Shown here piece by piece: positions 44,186 through 52,242 of a stretch of 64,000 nucleotides of DNA; within the stretch, counting starts at the first letter, position 1, and each line of letters starts with the position of its first letter. The DNA lies in NCBI RefSeq assembly GCF_036237275.1, contig NZ_CP108352.1, forward strand, positions 4,216,001 to 4,280,000, read 5' to 3'. A program made the translations under genes and the position numbers. The DNA comes from Streptomyces sp. NBC_01353. GTDB lineage: Bacteria; Actinomycetota; Actinomycetes; Streptomycetales; Streptomycetaceae. The notes beneath the pieces are model-generated. The model searched no databases. It was given only the letters and a program-made list of their open reading frames with translations, and was not told where the DNA came from.

Positions 44186-46461
44186 ACCCCTTCCTGCTCG
44201 GCGTGCTCCTGCTGTGGCGTGGCGGACGCAGGGGCCGAGCCCGGTTTCTGCTGATGACATTCGGCTGCTCGCTCGGGGTGGCCTGCCTCGCCGCCGTCCT
44301 CACAATTCCCACGATCCTCGCCGCTCAGGACGACCGTTCGGCTGCTCGCAATCCCGAACAGGTCATCGAGGTCACCCGCGCCCTGTCAGCCGCCGACACC
44401 ACCTACTTCCTCCCCTCCCACGTCGACGCCTACGGCTCCGAACCCCTCCGCCGTGTCTTCATCGCACGCGGCACCCCCGGTCGCACACCAGTTCCTCCGG
44501 GTGTCGAACGGCTGCCCGCCCCGGGAGAGGTTCTCGTCTCGCCTCGGCTGCGGCGGATTCTCGCCGAGCAGCCCGGCATGGCCGGAATCCTGCCAGGGCG
44601 CGTGACCGAGACGATCGGGCCGGAAGGTCTGACCGGGCCCGACGAACTGTTCGCCTACATCGGCAGTCGGCAGGAGCAACTCCCCGAGCCCCTGCTTCTG
44701 CACCAGTTCGGCAGCAGCTACCCCTCGTCAACCATCGTCGAAGAGTCGACTCTGGACATCTTGCGGTTCACCCTCGCGTGCGTGGTCCTGCTCCCCCTCG
44801 CCGTTTTCCTCTCGGTATGCGCCCGGCTCTCCGCTGAGTCCCGCGCCCGCAGGCTCGCGGCGCTGCGGCTCGTAGGTATGAGCGTCAAAGACACCCTGCG
44901 GGTCAACTCTGGCGAGACGGTGACGGCAGCTTTCCTCGGGGCGCTGCTCGGCGTCGGCGGCTACCTCGTCGTCAACGAGATCATGGCGAGGATCGGCCTG
45001 CCCGGTCTCCACTGGTATCCCGCCGACGGCCGCCCTGAGGCCACCACGCTAGCCGCCTGCCTGATCCTCTGCCCCGCACTCGCCTGGTTCGTCGGTCGCC
45101 ACAGCGCCCGCGCGGCCGCGCTCACCCCGCTCAACATCCGGCGCACCGCCGAACCGAAGCAGCCCCGGATGTACGGGACGCTGCTCCTGCTCCCCGGGCT
45201 CGGCGTCATCGGTGGCTACTGCACGCTCAGTATGCTGGGAAGGGATCCGTCCGGCGGCTCCGCCAACTCCCTCCTCGTCCCCGCCGCTGTCCTTCTCACC
45301 GGAGCCGGGCTGGTTCTCGGACTCCCACCGATCACAGCGTGGCTCGCCCGCCGGCTAGCCCGCACGACACGGTCACTCCCACTGGCGCTCGCAATGCGCC
45401 GCGCCGAGGTCGAGCCGGGCGCTTCCCTGCGCGTGGTCACAGGACTCGTGCTGCTGGTCTTCGCCACCTCCCTTGCCCAAGGCGTCCTCGTTGAACTCGA
45501 CCAGGTCAGCCGCCGTACAGCGCCTGTCCAGGAGTACCGCTTGTCTGCGGACAGGCTCACCCCCGAGCAGCGCGACAGAATGACACGCGTGGGTGGCGTT
45601 CGAGCGCATGCGACCCAGCTTTCATCCGGGACTTACACGGACCGTACCCGCGAGCCCAGTCTCGACGGTGTCATCGCCACCTGTGCCCAACTCGCCGCCT
45701 TCGTCGAATCGTCGCAGGGCTGTGTCGACGGGAAGGTGCTCCATCTCCACGACCTGGGGAGCGATTCGAACCCCGATGCGGTACACGGACGCAGCTTCCC
45801 GTTCATCCTGAAGAGCCGGACGCTGACCCTAACCGTCCCGCGCGAGCAGATGACCCTCCGCGCGTATCAGCCTTCCGCGTTCGCAGCATCGGATGTGCTC
45901 ATCCCGCCAACGCTCATCGGCACAGACGAACTACCACCGGGCTCGCAGCTCAGTCTCCTCAGCGATTCCGATCCCCGAACTGTCCGCACGGTCCTCAACG
46001 GCGTCGGCACCATCGCGCCCACTGTCGAAGTCGAACCTGTAGGCATTGTCGTGGATGCGCTGAGCCAACTCACCGTCATCCGCAGCCTCCTCGCCGCCGG
46101 CATGATCCTAGGCCTCGTCATCAGCGTCGCCGCCTTCGTCGTGTCCGTCGCCGATCGGGCCATGGAGCGGCGTGGGCAGGTCGCCGCGCTCGCGTTGCTC
46201 GGGGCCAAGGCGGCGACCTTGCGGGTCGTGCAGTGTGCGCAGGTGGTCTTGCCGCTCGCCGTCGGGCTCGGGGCGGCCGTGGTCACCGGGTGGCTGGCCG
46301 AGTCGAGCTATCTGATCACCGGGGGTGGGGCCGTGCACTGGGACTGGAGTGGGTTGCCGCTGCTGCTCGCTTGCTGTCTCGGGGTGCTGATCGCCGCCGC
46401 GGTCGCCTCGCTACCCCTCGTACGGCGCCACGTCGATCCGGAGCACATCCGGCGCGACTGA
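44182..46461 (+). CDS. FtsX-type ABC transporter permease, 759 aa
   Basis: A large membrane subunit with two FtsX-like domains. A first membrane segment lies near residue 20-45 (FLLMTFGCSLGVACLAAVL). A long extracytoplasmic part is followed by about three segments from residue 190 on. A central pair lies around 330-400 and a final three-segment bundle from 630 to 740. This is the mechanotransmission architecture used for lipoprotein or peptide handling and for sensing antimicrobial peptides. The start is TTG, overlapping the ATPase stop, with no later start that keeps the first membrane segment. Its last residues read into a repeat-rich region. Confidence 0.88.
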   Translation: MNPFLLGVLLLWRGGRRGRARFLLMTFGCSLGVACLAAVLTIPTILAAQDDRSAARNPEQVIEVTRALSAADTTYFLPSHVDAYGSEPLRRVFIARGTPGRTPVPPGVERLPAPGEVLVSPRLRRILAEQPGMAGILPGRVTETIGPEGLTGPDELFAYIGSRQEQLPEPLLLHQFGSSYPSSTIVEESTLDILRFTLACVVLLPLAVFLSVCARLSAESRARRLAALRLVGMSVKDTLRVNSGETVTAAFLGALLGVGGYLVVNEIMARIGLPGLHWYPADGRPEATTLAACLILCPALAWFVGRHSARAAALTPLNIRRTAEPKQPRMYGTLLLLPGLGVIGGYCTLSMLGRDPSGGSANSLLVPAAVLLTGAGLVLGLPPITAWLARRLARTTRSLPLALAMRRAEVEPGASLRVVTGLVLLVFATSLAQGVLVELDQVSRRTAPVQEYRLSADRLTPEQRDRMTRVGGVRAHATQLSSGTYTDRTREPSLDGVIATCAQLAAFVESSQGCVDGKVLHLHDLGSDSNPDAVHGRSFPFILKSRTLTLTVPREQMTLRAYQPSAFAASDVLIPPTLIGTDELPPGSQLSLLSDSDPRTVRTVLNGVGTIAPTVEVEPVGIVVDALSQLTVIRSLLAAGMILGLVISVAAFVVSVADRAMERRGQVAALALLGAKAATLRVVQCAQVVLPLAVGLGAAVVTGWLAESSYLITGGGAVHWDWSGLPLLLACCLGVLIAAAVASLPLVRRHVDPEHIRRD

Positions 46462-46564
46462 CCCGGCCGTGCGTCACCGTCGTCGCCGGGCCGCCGCCGA
46501 GGCCGCCCGGGCGATCGGCGGCCCCGCGGCCCCCAGCTCCCCAGCCCCCGCGCCCCCCAGCCCC

Positions 46565-46824
46565 CGACCACCCCGCGGCCTGGCACCCCCGCCACCCGAC
46601 CACCCCCCACCCCCCTCACGCCGCCGGCTCATGCCCCGTGCGCCCCGCCACCCGACCACCCCGCGGCCTGGCACCCCCGCCACCCGACCACCCCCCACCC
46701 CCCTCACGCCGCCGGCTCATGCCCCGTGCGCCCCGCCACCCGACCACCCCGCGGCATGGCACCCCCTGCCACCCGGCCGGCCCCCCCTCACGCCGCCAGC
46801 TCATGCCCCGTGCGCCTCGCCACC
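46565..46824. repeat. 88-bp tandem repeat derived from the 3' end of the adjacent MFS gene
   Basis: Copies one (46565-46652) and two (46653-46740) are identical over 88 bases. Copy three (46741 to about 46824) is diverged and contains the real stop and last codons of the MFS gene on the minus strand. Copies one and two still spell the related C-terminal peptide RVAGRTGHEPAA plus stop on that strand, against RVARRTGHELAA in the gene. Confidence 0.85.
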
Positions 46825-48011
46825 CGCCCCGTCAGTGCCAGCGTCATCGACGCGGCTGCCAGGCCGGCCACCAGGGCCGTCCACCAGAGGGTCGCCGGGC
46901 CCAGGTTCGTGTAGAGGGTCACGCCCAGGGTGAGGGCCGCGAAGCGGGCTACGCCCCAGGTCCAGCTGAAGGCGCCCTGGTAGCGGCCGCGGGCGTGGGG
47001 AGGGGCCAGGTTGGCGATGATCGTCGCGGCGGTGCCCGCGACCACCACCTCGCCCAGGGACCAGACGACCACCGACACCGTGAAGCCCACGACCCCGTCC
47101 GCCAGACCCGTCAGGGCCACGCCGATCGCGATCACGGCGCTGCCAGCGCCCTGCACCGGGAGCTGGGGAAGGCGGGACAGCCAGGCCGTGACGAAGGGCT
47201 GGAGGGCGACCACCAGGATCGCGTTGACCGCCGCCATCGCCCCGTACACCGCCGGAGAGAGACCGCTGTCGTGGACGGCGAGCGGCAGGGCGACCTCGGT
47301 CAGGGAGTAGACGAAGAGCTCGACGCCGAAGAGGGGGAGCAGTGCCAGGGCCAGTCGGTCGCGGAAGACGACTCCGTAGCCGATGCCGTCGTCCGAACCC
47401 TGCGCCGCCTTCGCGCGCGGCGGCTCGCTCAGGCGCGTCGCCACCACCACCGCGTAGATCAGCATCGTCCCCGCGTCCACCGCGAACAGCAGCCAGTAGC
47501 CCTGCGCCGCCAGGAAGCCGCCGAGCACGCCCGCCACCGCCGTACCGATGTTCACGCCCCAGCCGAACAGGGCGTACGCGCGCTGCCTGCGCTCCGCGTC
47601 GACCGCGTCGGCCATCAGCGCGTACGCCGCCGGGCCGACCAACGCGCCCATCGCGCTGATCAGCAGCGCCGCGACCGCCATCGTCCACACGCCCGGCGCC
47701 ACGAACAGCGCGCCCTGCGCCACTGCCGAGCCGACGAGCCCGATCAGCATCGTCGGACGGCGGCCGAGGCGGTCGGCGAGGACGCCGCCCACCGCCGGGC
47801 CGAGCAGATTGCCGGCACCCAGGGCACCGAGGACGTACGTCGTCTCGACCCCCGTCACATCACGCGCGGCGAGGAAGAACACGAGGAAGGGCGTGACCAT
47901 GAAGCCGAGCCGGTTGATGACGGTGCCGGCGAAGACGGTCCACACGGTGGGCGGAAGTCCGCGGAAGGAGGAGAACATGCGAGGACCATGCGCCCGGGAC
48001 ACCACGACCAT
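46788..48011 (-). CDS. MFS transporter, 12-TM drug-efflux type, 407 aa
   Basis: Twelve hydrophobic segments can be followed from PTVWTVFAGTVINRLGFMVT onward. The cytoplasmic loop motif A is GGVLADRLGRRPTMLIGLVG. A central charged loop (RLSEPPRAKAAQGSDDG) separates the halves. It exports an unknown compound. No ribosome site precedes the ATG used here, so either the mRNA is leaderless or the internal ATG at MFSSFRGLPP is used. It is divergent from a DUF5937/ArsR regulator gene 46 bases away. Its 3' end has been tandemly duplicated downstream. Confidence 0.9.
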   Translation of the reverse strand: MVVVSRAHGPRMFSSFRGLPPTVWTVFAGTVINRLGFMVTPFLVFFLAARDVTGVETTYVLGALGAGNLLGPAVGGVLADRLGRRPTMLIGLVGSAVAQGALFVAPGVWTMAVAALLISAMGALVGPAAYALMADAVDAERRQRAYALFGWGVNIGTAVAGVLGGFLAAQGYWLLFAVDAGTMLIYAVVVATRLSEPPRAKAAQGSDDGIGYGVVFRDRLALALLPLFGVELFVYSLTEVALPLAVHDSGLSPAVYGAMAAVNAILVVALQPFVTAWLSRLPQLPVQGAGSAVIAIGVALTGLADGVVGFTVSVVVWSLGEVVVAGTAATIIANLAPPHARGRYQGAFSWTWGVARFAALTLGVTLYTNLGPATLWWTALVAGLAAASMTLALTGRVARRTGHELAA

Positions 48012-48057
48012 CCATTGATTAAGCTCAGACCGAATCGATCAGCGGTGTGGGGGACAC

Positions 48058-49065
48058 ATGGAATCGGGGCTCAACTTCTCGGCTGCGGACCTGGCACAGA
48101 CCCGGTTCGCGGTCTCCCCCATGTGGGAGGTCGTCACCAGCTTCCGGCTGCTCAGGGACACCACCGAGCCGCCACTGCACCGGCGTTGGGCCGCGCAGGT
48201 ACGGCCCCGGCTCGCGCAGGCGGGACTCGACAACGGCTGGCTGGCCGAACTGGTCCCGGGCCACGGCTTTCTCGCCGACTTCCTCAACCCGACCCCCGCC
48301 ACCCCCTTCCCCACCCTCGCCGCCGAACTGGACGCGATCCGCGCGTCCACGCCCGCGCAGGTGCGCGACGACCTGGACATCCTCCGCACCAAGGACCCGG
48401 TCGGCCACCGCCCCTCGCCACGGCTGCGGCTGCTGCGCGAGGCGCCCGAGGAGGCCCTGGAGAAGGTCGCCGCCGAGATCGAGACGTACTGGGAACTCGC
48501 CCTCGCCCCCTACTGGGCCCGCATCCGTCAGCTCCTCGAAGCCGATGTCTTCCACCGCGCCCGGCAGGTCGCCGAGCACGGCTCGGCGCGCGTCCTGAGC
48601 GAACTCCACGAGACCGTCTGGTGGGACGACGACACCCTGCACCTGGTCCGCCGCCACTGCGCCACCATGACCCGCGACCAGGTCGGCTCGGGGCTGCTGC
48701 TCGTCCCCTCGGCGTTCGCCTGGCCCCGCGTCCTGACCCGCGCGGTGGCACCGGATCCGCCCCAACTCGCCTATCCCGCACGGGGTGTCGGCAACCTCTG
48801 GGAGCCGCGTACGAACGCCGCGACCGACGCCGTCGCCGCCGTCCTCGGCCGCTCCCGCACCCTGCTCCTCACCGAACTCGACACCCCGGCCTCCACCACC
48901 CAACTCGCCGTCCACTGCGGCCTGTCGGCCGCCGGCGTCTCCCAGCACCTCACGGCACTGCGCAACGCGGGCCTCGTCACCGCGCACCGCAGCGGCCGCT
49001 CCGTCCTCTACGCCCGCACCTCGGTCGCGGACGCCCTGCTCGCCCCCTCGGAAGAGCTCGTATGA
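48058..49065 (+). CDS. ArsR-type regulator with N-terminal DUF5937 domain, 335 aa
   Basis: The long N-terminal domain (FSAADLAQTRFAVSPMWEVV ... HRRWAAQVRPRLAQAG) is the DUF5937-type sensory region. The C-terminal 90 residues are an ArsR winged helix: LLLTELDTPASTTQLAVHCG, LSAAGVSQHLTALRNAGLVT and the wing RSGRSVLYARTS. There is no metal-binding Cys motif. GGGGGA precedes the ATG. Its divergent partner, the 12-TM exporter, is the likely target. The short shared promoter region contains TTGATTAA and AATCGATCA pieces that could form an operator. Confidence 0.9.
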   Translation: MESGLNFSAADLAQTRFAVSPMWEVVTSFRLLRDTTEPPLHRRWAAQVRPRLAQAGLDNGWLAELVPGHGFLADFLNPTPATPFPTLAAELDAIRASTPAQVRDDLDILRTKDPVGHRPSPRLRLLREAPEEALEKVAAEIETYWELALAPYWARIRQLLEADVFHRARQVAEHGSARVLSELHETVWWDDDTLHLVRRHCATMTRDQVGSGLLLVPSAFAWPRVLTRAVAPDPPQLAYPARGVGNLWEPRTNAATDAVAAVLGRSRTLLLTELDTPASTTQLAVHCGLSAAGVSQHLTALRNAGLVTAHRSGRSVLYARTSVADALLAPSEELV

Positions 49066-49156
49066 CCTGATCCCGGTTCGGATCGGGTCGTCGTCGTACG
49101 TGACCGAGTACGGCGACCTGATCCCGGTCGGATCGGGTCGTCGTCGTACATGACCG
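49064..49156 (+). repeat. Two direct copies of a 42-43-bp hairpin element
   Basis: GACCTGATCCCGGTTCGGAT... (49064-49106) and a near-identical copy (49115-49156) follow each other. Each contains the stem GACCTGATCC/GGATCGGGTC and ends in GTCGTCGTCGTAC-GTGACCG or -ATGACCG. The first begins within the stop codon of the ArsR gene. Confidence 0.75.
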
Positions 49157-49229
49157 CTCATCGCGTCGGCGGCCCGGTGCCGCGAGTACGGCCCGTGGTG
49201 CTGATGGGCTTCCTGGCTTTCGTGCGCTC

Positions 49230-49260
49230 TTGCGTTGGAGTCCACTCCAGCTTCTAGAGT
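49230..49260 (+). promoter_or_regulatory. MerR-type promoter with 19-bp spacer and dyad
   Basis: TTGCGT and TAGAGT are 19 bases apart. The spacer holds the perfect dyad TGGAGT-CC-ACTCCA (49236-49249). An overlong spacer bearing a dyad is the hallmark of promoters activated by MerR-family proteins through DNA untwisting. Confidence 0.65.
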
Positions 49261-49312
49261 GCCGCGCGAACCGGCTGCAGCAAGCCAGAAGGCCAAGGGG
49301 GAGGTCCGACAC

Positions 49313-50368
49313 ATGCGTTATCGCGTACTCGGCGGGACCGGGATCGAAGTCAGCGCGTACTGCCTCGGCACGATGATGTTCGGCGCCGTCGGAAATCCCG
49401 ACCACACGGACTCCGTACGCGTCATCCATGCCGCGCTCGACCAGGGCATCAACTTCGTGGACACCGCCGACATGTACTCGGCCGGCGAGTCCGAGGAGAT
49501 CGTCGGCAAGGCGCTGCGCGACCCCAAGCGGCGGGACGGCGTCGTCCTCGCCACCAAGGGGTACTTCCCGATGGGCGAAGGGCCGGCCCGCGGCGGTCTC
49601 TCGCGGCGCTGGCTCACCCGGGCCGTCGAGGACAGCCTGACGCGGCTCGGCACCGACTGGATCGACCTCTACCAGGTCCACCGGCCCGACCACCGTACGG
49701 ACATCGAGGAGACGCTCGCCGTCCTCGGCGACCTCCAGGCGCAGGGCAAGATCCGGGCGTTCGGCTGCTCGACCTTCCCCGCCGAGGAGATCGTCGAGGC
49801 GCACGCCGTCGCCGAGCGGCGCGGCCTGCGCCGCTTCCGTACCGAGCAGCCGCCGTACTCGCTGCTCGCGCGGGGCATCGAGGCCTCGGTGCTGCCGGTG
49901 GCGCAGCGGTACGGGATGGGGGTGCTGACCTGGAGTCCGCTGGCGTCCGGGTTCCTCACCGGGAAGTACCGCAAGGACCGGCCGATGGACCTCACGAGCG
50001 GGCGCCCCGCGCTCCATCCGCACCGCTTCGACCCGACGATCCCCGGCAACGCCGCGAAGCTCGACGCGGTCGAGCAACTCGTCGCCCTGGCGGAGGACAT
50101 CGGCTGCTCGCTGCCCGAACTGGCCATCGCCTTCGCGGCGGCGCACCCGGCCGTGACGTCCGTGATCATCGGGCCGCGGACGGGGGAACAGCTGGAGGGA
50201 CTGCTGAAGGGCGCCTCGCTGGTCCTCGACGACCAGGCCCTCGACCGGATCGACGAGATCGTCCCGCCGGGAACGAACCTCTACCAGGCGGACGGCGTGT
50301 GGCGCCCGCCGGCTCTGACGAACGCGACGCTGCGACGCCGGGCGTTGGGCGAGCGCGCGGCGGGGTGA
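49313..50368 (+). CDS. Aldo/keto reductase, 351 aa
   Basis: A cytoplasmic NADPH-dependent oxidoreductase with a TIM barrel. The catalytic tetrad is visible: Asp50 and Tyr55 in NFVDTADMYSAG, Lys82 in LATKGY and His123 in LYQVHRPD. The cofactor-binding C-terminal segment is SVIIGPRTGEQLEG. The length and the sequence belong to the general AKR group (YghZ/Tas-like). GGGGGAGG precedes the ATG. The promoter upstream looks MerR-controlled, suggesting induction by an electrophile or oxidant; the regulator is not in this window. The substrate is unknown. Confidence 0.93.
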   Translation: MRYRVLGGTGIEVSAYCLGTMMFGAVGNPDHTDSVRVIHAALDQGINFVDTADMYSAGESEEIVGKALRDPKRRDGVVLATKGYFPMGEGPARGGLSRRWLTRAVEDSLTRLGTDWIDLYQVHRPDHRTDIEETLAVLGDLQAQGKIRAFGCSTFPAEEIVEAHAVAERRGLRRFRTEQPPYSLLARGIEASVLPVAQRYGMGVLTWSPLASGFLTGKYRKDRPMDLTSGRPALHPHRFDPTIPGNAAKLDAVEQLVALAEDIGCSLPELAIAFAAAHPAVTSVIIGPRTGEQLEGLLKGASLVLDDQALDRIDEIVPPGTNLYQADGVWRPPALTNATLRRRALGERAAG

Positions 50369-50369
50369 G

Positions 50370-50468
50370 GAGGTCGCCCCCACAGCGCGGCGGATCGCCG
50401 GCCATGTCGTCTTCTTCGAGAAGGAGGACGAGTTCGTGGAGCGGGAGACCGACTTCCTGTCGGTGTGA
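50370..50468 (+). pseudogene. Remnant of a gene C-terminus (about 32 codons)
   Basis: In the frame ending at 50468 the bases read EVAPTARRIAGHVVFFEKED, then EFVERETDFLSV and a stop. This looks like a real protein tail, but no start or body exists because the aldo/keto reductase gene ends directly before it in another frame. The parent family is not recognised. Confidence 0.35.
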
Positions 50469-50474
50469 GGGGCC

Positions 50475-51671
50475 ATGCTTACCGGCATGGGTACGAAGAG
50501 GCGTCCGATCACGACGGACGAGCGCAGGGCCCGGCTGGCCGTACGGCACCGGCTGGCCGGGACGGCACGGGCGGCGGACGTGTCCGAGGTCGCGGAGTCC
50601 CTGGTGGCTCTGCACGCGACCGACCCGGCGAGCGTCTTCCTCGCGGTGGGGGCGCGGCTGCGCGGGGACGAAGGGCCGGTACGCGCTCTGGAACAGGCCC
50701 TGTACGAGGACCGGACGCTGACCCGGATGCACGGGATGCGGCACACCATCTTCGTCTTCCCGACCGACCTCACTCCCGCCGTGCACGCCTCCACCACGCG
50801 GGACGTCGCCACCCGCGAACGGGCCATGCTGATCAGGGACCTGCGCAAGGGCAGCGCGTACGACGAGGAGTGGCTCGCGGAGACCGAGCGTCTGCTGACG
50901 ACGGAGCTGACGGCGCGGGGCGAGGCGACGGGCGCCGAGCTCGGTGCGGCCGTACCGCGGCTCCGCGTGCAGTACGTGTACGGGGTCGGCACCCGTCAGG
51001 AGGGGAACCAGCCGCTCTCCAGCCGGCTGCTGCGCGTCCTCGGCATGGAGGGCCGGATCGCCCGTGGCCGGCCGCAGGGCACCTGGACCTCCAGCCGCTT
51101 CCGCTGGACGCTGACGCCGGAGCGCCCCGACCCGAGCGACGCGGACGCCCACGCCGAACTCGTACGGCGCTGGTTGGCGACCTGCGGGCCGGCGACCGAG
51201 GCCGACCTGAAGTGGTGGACCGGCTGGAAGGTCACCGACGTCCGCAAGGCGCTGGCGGCGCTCGGCGCGGAGGAGGTCGAGCTGACGGAGGGCACCGGCT
51301 ACGTCCTGCCGGACGACACCGCTCCCGTACCCGAGCCGGAGCCGTGGGCGGCGCTGCTCCCCTCGCTCGACCCGACGGCGATGGGCTGGCAGCAGCGCGA
51401 CTGGTACATCGATCCGGTGTACCGGCCGGCGCTGTACGACCGCAGCGGGAACATCGGCCCGACGGTGTGGTGGAACGGCCGCGTCGTCGGCGTCTGGGCC
51501 CAGCGCCCGGACGGCGAGATCGCCCACCGGCTGCTCGCCGACGTGGGCGCGGAGGCCGGTGCCGCGATCGCGGCCGAGGCGGAGCGGCTCGCGGGCTGGA
51601 TCGGCGACGTACGGGTGACTCCCCGCTTCCGCTCGCCGTTGGAGCGGGAAGTGGCGGCCGCGGAGATCTGA
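50475..51671 (+). CDS. Winged-helix protein of the HTH_42 (AlkZ/YcaQ-like) family, 398 aa
   Basis: The protein has the tandem winged-helix architecture of the HTH_42 family: RLAVRHRLAG near the start, ESLVALHATDPASVFLAVGA, then MRHTIFVFPTDLTPAVHAST. Later segments are WLATCGPATEADLKWWTGWK and LPSLDPTAMGW. Characterised relatives (AlkZ, YcaQ) are DNA glycosylases for interstrand crosslinks or bulky alkyl bases, often near natural-product clusters. I do not see their QxQ catalytic motif clearly, so this branch may be non-catalytic. The start is uncertain: GAGGGG lies too close to the first ATG and far from the second (MGTKRR, 4 codons later). Confidence 0.8.
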   Translation: MLTGMGTKRRPITTDERRARLAVRHRLAGTARAADVSEVAESLVALHATDPASVFLAVGARLRGDEGPVRALEQALYEDRTLTRMHGMRHTIFVFPTDLTPAVHASTTRDVATRERAMLIRDLRKGSAYDEEWLAETERLLTTELTARGEATGAELGAAVPRLRVQYVYGVGTRQEGNQPLSSRLLRVLGMEGRIARGRPQGTWTSSRFRWTLTPERPDPSDADAHAELVRRWLATCGPATEADLKWWTGWKVTDVRKALAALGAEEVELTEGTGYVLPDDTAPVPEPEPWAALLPSLDPTAMGWQQRDWYIDPVYRPALYDRSGNIGPTVWWNGRVVGVWAQRPDGEIAHRLLADVGAEAGAAIAAEAERLAGWIGDVRVTPRFRSPLEREVAAAEI

Positions 51672-51732
51672 GGTTCGAGCCATGGTTCCTGCGGGTGGAA
51701 TCCGAGAAGAATTCGGAACGGCCCCCGCGAGG

Positions 51733-51760
51733 TGTCGAGGATCGGCGCCCGGCTCCGACG
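51733..51760 (+). promoter_or_regulatory. Probable ECF42-type autoregulated promoter
   Basis: TGTCGA (51733-51738) and CGACG (51756-51760) are separated by 17 bases, upstream of the YCII/DGPF gene. I recall TGTCGA as the -35 element described for the ECF42 group. Confidence 0.55.
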
Positions 51761-51814
51761 TCCCCTGTGAAAGGCATCCGGGAACCGGATGAGCCACCAC
51801 CGAAGGAGAAGGTC

Positions 51815-52240
51815 ATGAAGTACCTCGTCATGGTGCAGGGATCCCAGGCCGACTACGACGTGATGAGCGGCAAGCGCGCCGGGCAGGGTCCCGTGTGGAG
51901 CGAGCAGGACATGAAGGCGATGTTCGAGCACATGGGGTCGATCAACAACGACCTCGCGGAGTCGGGCGAGCTGGTCGACGCGCAGGGGCTCGTCGAGCCG
52001 GCCCGGACGCGCTTCGTGTCCGTCGACAAGGCCGGGAAGCCGGTCATCACCGACGGGCCGTACAGCGAGACGAAGGAGCTGCTCGCCGGGTACTGGGTGC
52101 TCGACTGCGCGAGCCTGGAGCGGGTCACCGAGATCGCGGAGCGCGTCGCCCGGTGTCCGCAGCCCGCGGGGGCGCCGGAGTACCCGGTGGTGATCCGCCA
52201 GATCGACCAGCGGTCCGAGTCCGAGTTCCTCGCCGGCTGA
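51815..52240 (+). CDS. YCII-related (DGPF-type) protein, 141 aa
   Basis: A small cytoplasmic ferredoxin-fold protein. It begins MKYLVMVQGSQADYDVMSG and has the defining D-G-P-(F/Y) motif in VITDGPYSETKELLAGYWVL, with a C-terminal EYPVVIRQI strand. Such proteins are encoded next to ECF42 sigma factors, where they are the sigma factor's main targets; their biochemical role is unknown. AAGGAGAAGG precedes the ATG. The sigma factor gene begins 2 bases after its stop, so translation is coupled. Confidence 0.92.
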   Translation: MKYLVMVQGSQADYDVMSGKRAGQGPVWSEQDMKAMFEHMGSINNDLAESGELVDAQGLVEPARTRFVSVDKAGKPVITDGPYSETKELLAGYWVLDCASLERVTEIAERVARCPQPAGAPEYPVVIRQIDQRSESEFLAG

Positions 52241-52242
52241 GC

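Noticed and set aside
46565-46824. CRISPR-like array
   Set aside because: The 88-bp units are directly abutting with no unique spacers, and no cas genes are present.
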